Source: Anastatus disparis | Taxonomy: Eukaryota > Arthropoda > Insecta > Hymenoptera > Eupelmidae | Length of the DNA: 64,000 bases | Assembly (NCBI GenBank): GCA_017163975.1 | Contig: JAFFSR010000239.1 | Span: forward strand, 2,914,001-2,978,000 | Reading direction: 5' to 3' | Shown here: one piece after another, positions 1 to 10,096 of the stretch | How positions within the stretch are numbered: position 1 is the first letter of the stretch | Layout of the letters: each line of letters starts with the position of its first letter | Translations under genes and position numbers: made by a program | Notes under the pieces: generated by a model | The model's input: the letters and a program-made list of their open reading frames with translations, nothing else | Told to the model about the DNA's origin: nothing | The model's database searches: none

Positions 1-69
1 AGACTAATCTGGGCTAAATTATTCACACTTTAATTAGGAGCTTTTTTTACATTTTCGGGAGATCATTGA

Positions 70-600
70 TATTTTGTTTTGCTTTCTCATAGATAAAGCA
101 TTGTATCGGCAAAAAAAATTGTTTTCTATTTTTCGTTAATCTGTACATATTTGGACTCTGGAAGTCGAAAAAAGTGGCTTCCAGAAAAAATCTGTGCGTA
201 CGTATGTGTGTGCGTGTATGTGAGTTTGTTACGCCAATTTTATCTCGAAAACTACTCGATGGATTTGTTTCAAATTTCGCATACAATTTGGTTTTTTATC
301 TAACTGGGGGAAGTTATTGAAAATTGGTTTTGTTAGCGTAGTTTTTTTTAGAAGCATTTGAAAAAAAAATATTTTTCATTTTTTTTGTATTTTACGCAAA
401 CTACTCGATGAATTTACTTAAAAACTTTGGAAATTAATGTTCTTAGCGGTTTTAATTTTAGAGCATCTCGCAAATTCAAAAAAAAATTTTTACTTTTCAT
501 TTTTCTTTTGTTTTACGTAAACCACTCGATGGATTTGCTTTTATTTACGAATTATCATTCGTAAAGTGTATAGATTTCGTTAAAATTAATTTTCTAAAGT
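70..600 (+). mobile_element. Helentron/HINE-like tandem-repeat element, copy A (3' end missing)
   Basis: The head starts with TTTTGCTTTCTCATAGA at about 77-93, followed by a conserved block through about 175 and a GT-rich microsatellite-like stretch at 198-225. Three degenerate units follow, each recognisable by CTACTCGATGGATTTG or a variant, at about 249, 398 and 518. The same head, microsatellite and unit order recurs at 28617-30421. The 3' tail seen in the other copies (CTCTATGAGAAAGC plus a short hairpin) is absent here. The order of subterminal motif, microsatellite, tandem units and 3' hairpin matches the known layout of non-autonomous Helentrons (DINE-1/HINE type). The class assignment is inference. 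A satellite-bearing MITE is the alternative. Confidence 0.45.
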
Positions 601-626
601 ATAGATTACGTGAGGCGGATTTACTT

Positions 627-787
627 CACACGTGCTATAATAGTATTTTTTCGATACTAGTGCGTGAGAATGATTTTTTACTCGTGTGACGGTTTGCACC
701 CGAGCGAAGCGAGGGTGAAAAGGTCACACGAGGAAGAAATCACTTTCTCGCACGAGTATCGAACAATATTTTTTGACACGACGTGTA
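627..787. repeat. imperfect palindrome (fold-back element)
   Basis: The left arm, which reads through ATACTAGTGCGTGAGAATGA, pairs with the right arm around TCACTTTCTCGCACGAGTAT. The centre lies near 700 and contains GAGCGAAGCGAG. The arms are roughly 70 bases with scattered mismatches. No coding potential is visible. It is probably a short fold-back or MITE-type element and resembles the palindrome at 861-992. Confidence 0.7.
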
Positions 788-860
788 AGAAGCTCCATTT
801 TCGCATGAGTCACTTTGTACAGCATGCTCGAAATTGAGCTTCGCGCACGGAGTATCAAAA

Positions 861-992
861 AATAATATACGATACGTGTGCTCGAAGTGGTCCTCTTACA
901 CGACGTGCTTAGAACCCTCGCTGCGCTCGAGTGCTAACTGCACACCATATAAAAAAAGGACCACTTAGAGCACATGTATCGTAATGTACTAT
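861..992. repeat. imperfect palindrome sharing an end motif with other fold-backs
   Basis: CTCGAAGTGGTCCT on the left pairs with AGGACCACTTAGAG on the right, and the pairing continues outward through GATACGTGTG and CACATGTATC. The centre near 925 contains CTCGCTGCGCTCGAG. Read on the minus strand, the outer right end is AAAAATAGTACATTACGATA. Its AATAGTACATT core recurs at the ends of the palindromes at 23378-23496 and 38171-38323, which suggests one family. Confidence 0.7.
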
Positions 993-1848
993 TTTTTTAA
1001 TAATTTTATGTAAGAATAATTATGTTAAAGTTAAAAAAAATTAATATAATTACATATTTTTTGAAAGAGAGATCAATATATTAACATCATTCAATTTCTA
1101 TTATAAGATGAATTACTGTATCGGTTAAAATGGTAAATTTAAGCATTATTTTTATTAAAAAGGCAACATGATCTGAATGCAATTGGTTGCTGGATTTAAA
1201 TGCAAAATTATATTTTAACATTATTTCAATTAATTTTTTTAAAAGGTCCCGTATGTCATTAAGAGGATAATTAGAGGCTATACTGTTTAAAACAAGAATA
1301 TTTTTCATATATATGCCAATAAGATGTTTCAAATAATATTGAAATATTAATAAATTTGTATTTCGGCTCGGGATTCTCCTACGAGCCATAAATGGTAAAA
1401 TATAATAGGAGAACTTTCATTGTAGACGCAAATGATACATTTGCGTCAATCAACAGTGCTTATCATTTTTCAAATCTCAATCTCTTATCATTAAAAAAAT
1501 TTATAAAAAATCAATATTGTGCGCGCAAATTCATACCTAATTCTTATGAAATATTATTACAGCATATAAAATGTGTTGTTTTCAACTAAATTTTATTTTA
1601 TTTTTTAAAGTTTAACATTCACGTGACGTTTTTCCTATTTCGAAAGCTATACAACAATAAGCTAAAAATATAACTATTCAAATATTTAAAGATTTTTTTG
1701 CAGTTATTTGTTTATTTCAGAATTTCACATCATAGTTTTCATGAAATAGTTAAATATATGAAATGTGAGAAAAAAAAATTAATCCAAGTTCAACATTGTC
1801 TATGAAGAAATATAAGACTCAAAGTTAGTTACATAAAAAAGTCTGGAA
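993..1848. other. intergenic, no supported gene
   Basis: This is AT-rich sequence upstream of the protease gene. Two short opposing open frames (1087-1389 on minus, 1392-1589 on plus) have no recognisable domain and a composition typical of AT-rich DNA, so they are not called. A TATAAGA sequence at about 1811 lies too close to the ATG at 1849 to be claimed as the core promoter. Confidence 0.6.
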
Positions 1849-4003
1849 ATGAGTCGAATTCACTATATTATTTTTATATTTAATTTAGTAATTATTTTAT
1901 TAGTCGAAAATGGTAAGTTCCTTAATTTAAATTTACGTTATTTTCATTCTTAGTAACAATATAGGAACATTTTCATGGTTTTAAAAGTTTTAAGATAAAC
2001 GTTTTTATTTTTACTTTATATTTTAAATATTTCAATTTAGTAACATTTGACTGTTTATCATACTTTGACAAACTATGCACTTAATAGATGGAATAGGAAA
2101 AGAACATAAAATTAATACGTATAATTAATATATCATATGACATAAATATATATTAAATCTACAGTCAAATCTCGAAGGCCCAGAATGCATCATGCAATGC
2201 AAGCAGATAAATCATTTAAATACGTTGTTAAGTTGGTACATGCAGATTACGAAATTATTAATGGAAATATTAAATATACTGGTGGGGATCTATGTACTGG
2301 TAGTTTCATATCAAAGCAACATGTTTTAACAGCTGCTCACTGTTTTATTCACAAAGGTGGTAATAGTTTGATTCCTGGTGAATATCTGGTATTTTCTGGA
2401 ACAATTGATTCGTTGGATCCAACAGTAACGATGTCAGTAGTGAAAAAAATATACATACCTTCTTATTATCGTTTAATTTCTGATTATCGTCGCGTTGGAG
2501 ACATTGCTGTATTAGAGGTGATTATTAATTTATTTCATACTTATTTTCATTTATTATAAGAATTCCGACGGTAGTTTGAAAACATGTACAATTGAGGGTT
2601 CGGAAATAAAAAGTGTACATAGCCAATGTTATTTGAACGGGCTATGGGCCTTTTTTATTTCTGCACTCTCAATTAAAACAATACTTTCAAATTACGATTA
2701 AAATTATTAGTTTACACGACACATATATCGTGACACTTCAAAATACAGTCTTGTTTGTCGAACCGTAGATTGATGATCTCGTACAATATGTCCAGTAATA
2801 TATCCTGTATACAATCTCCTGGATACAATCAAATAAATTTATGATTACATTCTGTTTTTTTATAACAGTGGTGATTCGAATAATTATTGACTTTTTGATA
2901 AAATTTTAACTTATATGTATCATTTATCTTGCAGCTGGAGCAACCCTTACCATTAGATAAAATTTTTGTGGTGACATTACCACAACCATCAGAAGAACCT
3001 TCCTCTGGTACTCGTGGTCGCGTAGCTGGTTACGGACTTTATTCTAACTTGCACTTTGAAGATGTTGAAGAGTATGATAGTCAATGCGTTCTTCGAAAGA
3101 AAAGAGTATTGCGTGGAGAAAAGCCAAGATTTTTGCAATATGCTGAGGCTGAAGTTTTATCTCACGACGAATGTGTTTTTATTCACTATCCAAATGGTGA
3201 TGTTATAAGAAAACATCACTTGTGCGCCCGAATGGTCTCTGTAAATAAAAATGATACATACCGTGGCATTTGTCTGGTAAGTAATTTATTTAAGAAAAAT
3301 AGTAAATCGACGTTTATCGCAAATTTTAATAAATCGGTACGAGTATCACACTATTCACCAAGAAAAGAGTAATATTAAATTGATTTACATCATTAATTAC
3401 TTAAGTAATTGTGATGCAAAACTTGAAGTATGATTCGGTGTTGTTTTTAATAGAATATGCAATATGGCTATTTTAGGCACATATTTGATAACTAATTTGG
3501 TTCGCATAAAATACATTACTTTTAACTAAATATTGACTTTGTTTACAAATTCTAATTTAGTAACACAATTTGAATAATGTTTACGTTAAAAATTATAAAA
3601 TGTTTTATATTTAATAATCGATATTCTTACTTGACCATTTAGTAGTCTGATTAAATGGATATGAAATTTAACAAAAATTCTGTATTTTTGAATTTTAAGT
3701 CATCGTCTAAATGCAAAAATACGATTAAAAAAAATGTTGCAGGGTGATAGCGGAGGTCCACTTGTTATTGGTAACGTTCAAGTCGGTGTGACGAGTCATG
3801 GTTATAGCAGCATTTGCAATGAAAATGATAGACCTACAATATATACAAAAGTTTCTCATTTCGTAAATTTTATTAATAATACAATAAATGGTATTATCGA
3901 CGATTTGTGCGTGAATACACATATTCCTAGAACTACTATGCAAATTAAAGAAGACTCTAAGAAAGAAATCGAATCATCAATGAATCAATGTTTGGTTATA
4001 TAA
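1849..4003 (+). CDS. secreted S1-family serine protease, four exons, elastase-like pocket
   Basis: Exons are 1849-1912, 2165-2517, 2935-3276 and 3743-4003, giving 339 codons plus stop. All introns are GT-AG. Intron 1 is phase 1 (donor GTAAGT); introns 2 and 3 are phase 0. Residues 1-22 form a hydrophobic signal peptide, so the product is probably secreted. A basic stretch (KSRRPR, 23-28) precedes a predicted mature start MHHAMQAD. The catalytic triad is His80 in LTAAHC, Asp134 in VGDIAVLE and Ser256 in GDSGGP. Cysteine pairs at 65/81, 219/236 and 252 with the one in SSIC fit the usual disulfides. By alignment to chymotrypsin numbering, position 189 is Gly, 190 Ile, 216 Gly and 226 Thr, so trypsin specificity is unlikely and an elastase-like pocket is inferred. 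Odd points: Met and Ala replace the usual Ile16 and Gly19, His replaces Trp215, and a tail of about 45 residues carries two extra Cys. The start is the only ATG giving a signal peptide in frame. Confidence 0.88.
2590..2674. repeat. small fold-back inside protease intron 2
   Basis: AATTGAGGGTTCGGAAATAA on the left pairs with TTATTTCTGCACTCTCAATT on the right with a few mismatches. An inner pair, ATAGCC with GGCTAT, continues the stem. It is wholly intronic (intron 2 is 2518-2934), so it does not disrupt the reading frame. It could form a stem in the pre-mRNA. Confidence 0.7.
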
Positions 4004-4285
4004 TTGAAATATGTTTTAAAAATTAATATAAAAGAGGAATAAGAGATAATGTACTCGTTTTTAATTTTTTCAAATTTAAGGTTGAATGGGCTATACAGTC
4101 TGTGTCAAAAGTTAGTTTTTTAGAAAATCGTCTATATTTTTCGGTAGGAAGTAATTATTTAATTTTCAGCTTAGTAACTTATTAGATAATATTAAAATAA
4201 TCATTTTAAACTTTGTTTCATTTAAATATAATGAATTATTAAAGAGTTATAACATTTTTAAGTTTACAAATTTTACACAAATCTA

Positions 4286-5431
4286 CCCTGGTAGAAAATT
4301 AAGGATAAGATATGCTCAGATAACTAACTGTTGGCTATATCTCGTCGCTACGCAGTCGCGATAAGTGACCGATAAATACACGATAATATATTAAAGATTA
4401 CAGAGTTGATATAAAATATAATCACTAAAATAATTAAAATTTTTTTCTTCTGATTCGAAATAAATTATAAATATTATAATATTCATTATTACAATTCATA
4501 TGAGTTGTAAATAATTTTGCAATTAAAATCGTTTATAGAAAGCGAATCTGTATCTATACATGCTGCCCGCGATGGCGCCTGTTTGTACAATCGTAAAATA
4601 TATCCTATAGTTGTGAATGCTGAATGTTTGCTGCGCGCGCATCACTCGACGCTTCGTCTTCTATAAGCATCTATCTTCATCACTATATGTGCAGGTTAGA
4701 TTGACTTGACTTAACTTTAAAATTATTAAAGATGCATATACTGTTATTGTAATAGTGTCAACATTTTCTATTCTTTATTGTATAACTTAAATTTATTTGC
4801 GAACATATACAGTATGATTATGAATAAAATATCCATGTAAAATCAGTGAGTGCAAAGTGCGAGTGAGCGAGTGCATATGTAAACTTAGTGTGAGAGATAC
4901 ACTGTAAAAGAAAATAGCGAGAAATCACGTCGTTGGTCGACGATTTCAATGCGACCATGCACCGTCGATGTTATTTAACATTGTTGAAGCGCAAAATCTA
5001 ACTGATTTAATCTAAAAATCTTGTGTTCAGTTTACGTGAAATCACGCAAAGCACGTTAAAATGTCGCCGTTGAACGAAGTTAAATAATCTCGACGGTGCA
5101 TAGTCGCATTGAAATCGTCGACCAACAACGTGATTTTCTGCTATTTTTTTTACAGTGTAAGACTGTCCGTTTAAGAACTGAAAAGGAAACAAGGAGTGAA
5201 CAGCCTTTCTCTTTCTCACTAACTGTGTTCCCATATGCGTGATCACTCACACTTTGTAATATGCTGTTTATGAATATAGTATAATTCAACATTGACCATA
5301 TTCTCCCGATACCATCGCGATAATTCGTTAAGAGTAATGGAGGTTTATCGCAATATCTAAAAGCATATGATCGCGACTGCCCATAAAATACGGGATGATA
5401 TACTGAAAATATGCTCAACTTTCTACCAGGG
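4286..5431. mobile_element. CCCTGG-ended inverted-repeat element (long copy), TA target duplication
   Basis: It begins CCCTGGTAGAAAATT and ends with the complement of CCCTGGTAGAAAGTT. TA flanks it on both sides (4284-4285 and 5432-5433). The opposite arm of the host palindrome retains the uninterrupted site, near 5771-5786, with a single TA. This directly supports insertion with a TA duplication, as made by Tc1/mariner-superfamily transposases. The interior of about 1.1 kb holds no transposase frame; the two short overlapping minus-strand frames (5007-5439) are not recognisable proteins. It contains the element at 4910-5157. Confidence 0.78.
4910..5157. mobile_element. MITE with CACTGTAAAA ends, nested inside the 4286-5431 element
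   Basis: Inverted repeats of about 80 bases begin CACTGTAAAAGAAAATAGC and end with the corresponding complement. TA flanks both sides (4908-4909 and 5158-5159). The arms also match through GTTGGTCGACGATTTCAATG, and differ by several substitutions and small indels. The short size, long terminal repeats and lack of coding capacity fit a TA-targeting MITE. Its position inside another element makes it the younger of the two. Confidence 0.78.
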
Positions 5432-5895
5432 TAATGCAATCATAAATAATAATGCCAAACTTTCAAAAATGATTTTATTTGACTGCAACAAAGTTTATTT
5501 TGTTCAGTTTAAAATTTAGAATCTATTGACGAGGATGGAATTTTGATTTTTATTTTTTATTAAAATTTATTGCTAATTTTCTGCGAAAAAATGTATATGT
5601 CTCAGACTGTGCTTACTGTTTTATCATACAAAATTAGCAATAAATTTTAATAAAAAATAAAAATCAAAATTCCATCCTCGTCAATAGATTCTAAATTTTA
5701 AACTGAACAAAATAAACTTTGTTGCAGTCAAATAAAATCATTTTTGAAAGTTTGGCATTATTATTTATGATTGCATTAGATTTGTGTAAAATTTATAAAC
5801 TTTAAAATGTTATAAGTCTTTAATAATTCATTATATTTAAATGAAACAAAGTTTAAAATGATTGTTTTAATATTATCTAATAAGTTACTAAGCTA

Positions 5896-6066
5896 CCCTG
5901 GTAGAAAATAAACCATTTTTTGGCCATTTTTGTTGGCCAACGCATGTTAAAATGGCACTTATCTAGAAATTTTGGAAACTCTTTGTACAGAATTTCTAGA
6001 TAAGTGTCATTTTAACATGTGTTAACCAGCAAAAATGGCCAAAAAATGGTTTATTTTCTACCAGGG
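5896..6066. mobile_element. CCCTGG-ended palindromic MITE (short copy)
   Basis: It begins CCCTGGTAGAAAATAAACC and ends with the matching complement. It is almost fully palindromic, with arms of about 75 bases around a short spacer near 5975, and TA flanks it on both sides. The left arm of the host palindrome (near 4165-4170) lacks this insert, so it is a later insertion. It shares the terminal CCCTGGTAGAAAATAAA with the copy at 39933-40180. Confidence 0.8.
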
Positions 6067-6159
6067 TAAAAATTAGATAATTACTTTCTACCAAAAAATA
6101 TAGACAATTTTCTAAGAAACTAACTTTTGACACAGACTGTATAGCCCATACAACCTTAA

Positions 6160-7219
6160 GTTATAATTTGATAACCTAATAATGTTCTTCAATTGCATCA
6201 AATTGAAAAATTGTTAATTTGTAATATAAATAATTTTATTGATTACTATAAAAAGATGAATGAAAGTATTCGATATTTTTGTACTAGAATTTTATTTAAA
6301 AAATTCATAATCCAGTATCTTGTGGAAAAAAAGAACTGGAACTAAAAATTACATTGCTTTTATAAATGTAAAAAATATTTCTTATGAATATATATTCATT
6401 AAACTAGCATAATTAATTTAATAACGGAGGAAAACTAAAAAAATTAACTTGAAAAACAAATTTAGTTATGAACTATTCTGAGAATTTGACTTGAAGATAA
6501 AGTAAACTACGTCTCTGAGAAATTTAACATTATGTTCTTTTAATTTATTGATGTTTCTATACTTGATGGAAAAATAATTTTTTTCAGTAAAATCATAATT
6601 TCTTGAAAAATTGCGCCAATAAGTGTATTTTTATTACATTAATAATAAATAAAAAGTTAACAAGTTTTCTTTTATCTATATAATTATAAATTTTTCATAT
6701 ATTTTTCTCCTCATATTGCCATATATTACTATTTATTTGAAGTCTTTAAAATTTTATCTTCCGCGTTTCTCGTTTGATTCTAGACTTTTATTTAGATCTT
6801 TAAAATTTGTACAGTATCTCGGCATTTCAATTCTGCTGCAGTCTTGCTGGATTTCCAGATCCATTTTTAGTTTTATTACCCTCTTCAATTTTCGATTCTC
6901 TTCAATTTCACGTACATCTTCTTTTGCATCCTTGAATTACGTTATTTACCCCTTTTCCCTAATTCAATGAATTACCATTTTTTATTTTTTTTAATGTGAA
7001 ACAACCTCTTTTGTTTATATGAAACAATGCTCATCTATTGAAGCAATGCTTGATTGTTTCGAATCATGATAATAGTTATAACTTTATGTAAGGACATAAT
7101 TATACGTTGATTATTGCATTTGTTATCATATTCATCAACGTATAGAAAAAATTACAAACTATATGTGATGTAATTTTCAACGATAAAATTAAAGTTTCAA
7201 AGTATCATATGCTTATTAT
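6160..7219. other. AT-rich, no supported feature
   Basis: Only short random open frames occur, including a hydrophobic, Ser/Phe-rich frame at 6716-6970 with no recognisable domain. I see no exon, RNA gene or clear repeat here. Confidence 0.6.
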
Positions 7220-7308
7220 ACGGTAGAGCGATGGATTCATAGTCTCGAGGACTCGAGTTCGAATCCTGCTCTCGGTCAAGCGACGTTAAATAAAATAAAA
7301 AATAAAAC
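7220..7308 (+). mobile_element. tRNA-derived SINE, short internally deleted copy
   Basis: It contains CGGTAGAGCGATGGATTC (box A part and anticodon-arm remnant) and CGAGTTCGAATCCTG (box B). It then jumps directly to the tail GCGACGTTAAATAAAATAAA. In the copies at 38588-38792 and 48464-48663 about 100 bases separate the tRNA-like head from this tail. This copy therefore has a head and 3' end but lacks the body. It is not a functional tRNA gene: the 5' acceptor strand and arm pairing are lost. Confidence 0.72.
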
Positions 7309-10066
7309 ATTGTCTACAGGTGATCATTGGTCGAACGTCATCATGTGGCTGGGAAAAGATTAAAGAACATTTTTTTAGAAGATAACTATTTAATAAACTT
7401 AAATAATTACTCAATTTTTTTTTTTAATATTTAATGTTTATCCTATAAAGTGAGAATATAATAATGGTTAAGCTTAATTACTTTTTTACTTTATTTTTAC
7501 TTCAAATTCAATAATAATGACATAAATACAGTTAAATAAAATAAAAAAAAAACACAAATTAAATACAGCTGCTGTAAGATTATAAATAAATATTTAAATA
7601 AAATTTTGTCAAAAAAATGCATGTATTTATTTATATTTACTTTATTATCATTGGTGTTTAGATAAAATAATAATTTTTACGAAACTTGTAACAATCAATT
7701 AATATGAACAATTAACAGCCATCGTGAAACCTTAAAAGCCTTCATAATTATTAAATAAAATTTTATTACGAGCAAATAATTTGTTTATTGTTACATAATA
7801 ATTCAGTTATTTCGAAGGCCATAATGAAAACTAACATGAAATATTAACGAAATAAAATCTTTATGAGAATGAATTAGCGAAGATTTGACCTTATAGCTCA
7901 TTTAATTTATTTATATTTTAATCAATGACGTTCGTATACAGTGACCTGTGAATTTTGTACAAAACCGGTTTTAATAATTATTACCAATTCACGTATAATA
8001 TATTAAATGTAAATTTTCAAATAATCTATCTGCGTCTCTATTAAATTAATACATTGTAAATATATTGTAATTTTTAATTAATAAAATTATTCATAAAAGC
8101 GTGATTGTCAAATATCCACGTATGTTAATAATAGTTTTTAATAAATTGTACATAAGCAATTAGTTTATTAAATCTATTTTAAGTTTCAAAAATTTATATT
8201 AATTATTAATGATATTATATAATAGGTGAGGATTTCAAAATAATTAATTCGTCAAATATTATATTATATTGAAACAATTTCATTAGAAAACATTAGTTGT
8301 ATTTAAAAAGTGATATTTTGAAGCAGCTTATACGATTTATGCAGTGAAAATATGTTGGCATACTGAAACTACCTTAAGTAGAATAAGATCCTTCTTAATA
8401 ATAATAGATTTGCTGTAGTATTAATTGCTTATTCAATTTCTCTTAATCCTAATTTCGTATTGATATTGAAATAATGTAATAGACCATATTAGAAATGTAT
8501 AGAAGCAATATACTGGAAATTCATCGATTATAAAATATAATAAATTTAATATTGTTTTTTTAATAGTTCTCATTGTTGGTTTATATTTTCCTGTACTTAA
8601 AAAAAATTTTTTTTAAAGTAAATATTGTCAATTAGAATAAAAACAGATAAACGCTATTTTCCAAGCAAAACTGTGCTTTACGAATGATTTTCGTCACATA
8701 TGGAGTTTCCGGTCAACAAACCGAGTTCAGTACTGCGTGCATCGATCATTTTGTTTAAATAAATTAAATTATAAAAATTTGTTTTTATTTCAATGCGTTA
8801 CAATTTTTTTTAATTATATTAATACATGCATATAAAATATATTTTTCAAGATAAAAACTATAGACATGACCTTTTTCGAATATATAACTTGCATTCTTTA
8901 AAAATTATATTCAATTTCTTATCAAAAATAATAAAAAAGTAATAACAATATTAAATTATTGATATTTTTGTTTAAAGTGTACAATTATTTTTACTTACGA
9001 AATATAAAAATATTAAAAGCCAATAATCGCAAAGGTTAATCAGTTTCGCAAAAATGGCATGTAAATAACATTAAAAGAAAGGTCAGGTCAAAGTGAATCA
9101 AGGACACAGAAATTCGTACACTTTTAAGGAATATTCGGTACTGCTATTTAACATAAATTGAAAAAAAAACTCTTTTTATTTATTATAAAACTAAAATACG
9201 TTATTATATTATAATACATCTTTAAGTGCATAAACCGATAAATAGTAACGATGAAATTCAATGTATGCATGAGGCAACTTTTAAATATTTTAAAAGACTA
9301 TTTTAAGTTGAACTAAATTTAATATTGTAACATAAAAACTAAAAGGTAAGGCATAAAAGAAAAAATTTTTTCTGACTACTTCAAAAATTAAATTTTTAAA
9401 ACCATTCAAAATTTAAAACACAAAATACTTGGTAAAGTTGCAGTAATGTAGCTTGTGGAAAATGGATACTTATCTTTTATTTTAATTTACATCTTCCGTC
9501 ACTTTTTAAAATATTAGACTACAATACGTTACCTTTATGAAGATTATTTGAGTACATTTTTTATTAAATGTATTTCTTCTATTACGTTGAAACTTCTGAT
9601 TTTCAAAAATTCAAGTTTGCTTTTTTTTGATTTTTTTAACTAAAAAAAATAGATTAATTGTAACTTTGACTAGATAAAGTACTCAAAAGAATATTAAAAA
9701 TTTATAGGATTTCAAAATATAAAAGAGAAACTTTCGTATTAAATTTTTAAAAATTTAGAAACATTGTTTCAAAAAAAAAGATTTTTGAAAAGTTTTAAAA
9801 TTAATATTTAAACTTAAAAGCGAATAGATGTTATTCCGGACATTGGATGATATTAACTTTTTATTATTTTAAATAATTAAAATTATTTTTCATGCTTATT
9901 TCAAGCTCAAAAGTTGATGCATTAATCAATCTATTATTGATTGTTCTGATTTTTTGATTTCCATCATTACTTCATTTGAATTAAAAATTTTAAAATTTAA
10001 ATAAGTCAACAAAATCAAAATGCACTACATTAAAATTTTTGGAATTGACAATTTTTGGCTAGATAG
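7309..10066. other. AT-rich desert, no supported feature
   Basis: The sequence is very AT-rich with many poly-A and poly-T runs. No open frame has recognisable content, and no strong inverted or tandem repeat was seen by eye. Confidence 0.6.
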
Positions 10067-10096
10067 AAAAAACATTCTAATAATCGGACCCCACCC
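10067..10096 (-). repeat. solo end of the GGGTGGGGC-type inverted-repeat element
   Basis: AACATTCTAATAATCGGACC followed by CCACCC closely matches the right end of the palindrome at 33391-33802, which reads AACATTCTAATGTTCGAGCC then CCACCC. No partner end was found within several hundred bases to the left. It is therefore a truncated copy or single end, or possibly a chance match. Confidence 0.4.

Larger units (their letters stand above)
4076..6159. mobile_element. long palindromic element, TTAA-flanked, carrying nested insertions
   Basis: The outer arms match through GGGCTATACAGTCTGTGTCA (left, from about 4088) and its complement near 6130-6149. Both ends read TTAA followed by GGTTG or its complement. 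The arms continue inward to an almost exact inverted repeat at 5434-5580 and 5629-5774, with a loop of about 48 bases. With the two nested elements (4286-5431 and 5896-6066) removed, each arm is about 355 bases and the arms are near-identical. No transposase is visible, so it is a non-autonomous or fold-back element. TTAA ends are typical of piggyBac-type target sites. That class is inference, because TA targets would also fit the ends. Confidence 0.8.

Noticed and set aside
1087..1389. 100-codon minus-strand open frame near the protease
   Set aside because: Composition follows the AT-rich background, no domain or motif is recognisable, and no supporting promoter or splice context was seen.
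1392..1589. 65-codon plus-strand open frame
   Set aside because: Short, no recognisable motif, and no link to the downstream signal-peptide exon by a convincing splice pair.
5007..5439. overlapping minus-strand frames inside the CCCTGG element, possible transposase remnant
   Set aside because: They overlap the nested MITE palindrome and show no DDE/D pattern or helix-turn-helix.
7220..7280. possible tRNA gene
   Set aside because: Box A-like and box B-like sequences are present but the acceptor and anticodon stems do not pair, and the sequence continues into a SINE tail shared with two other copies.
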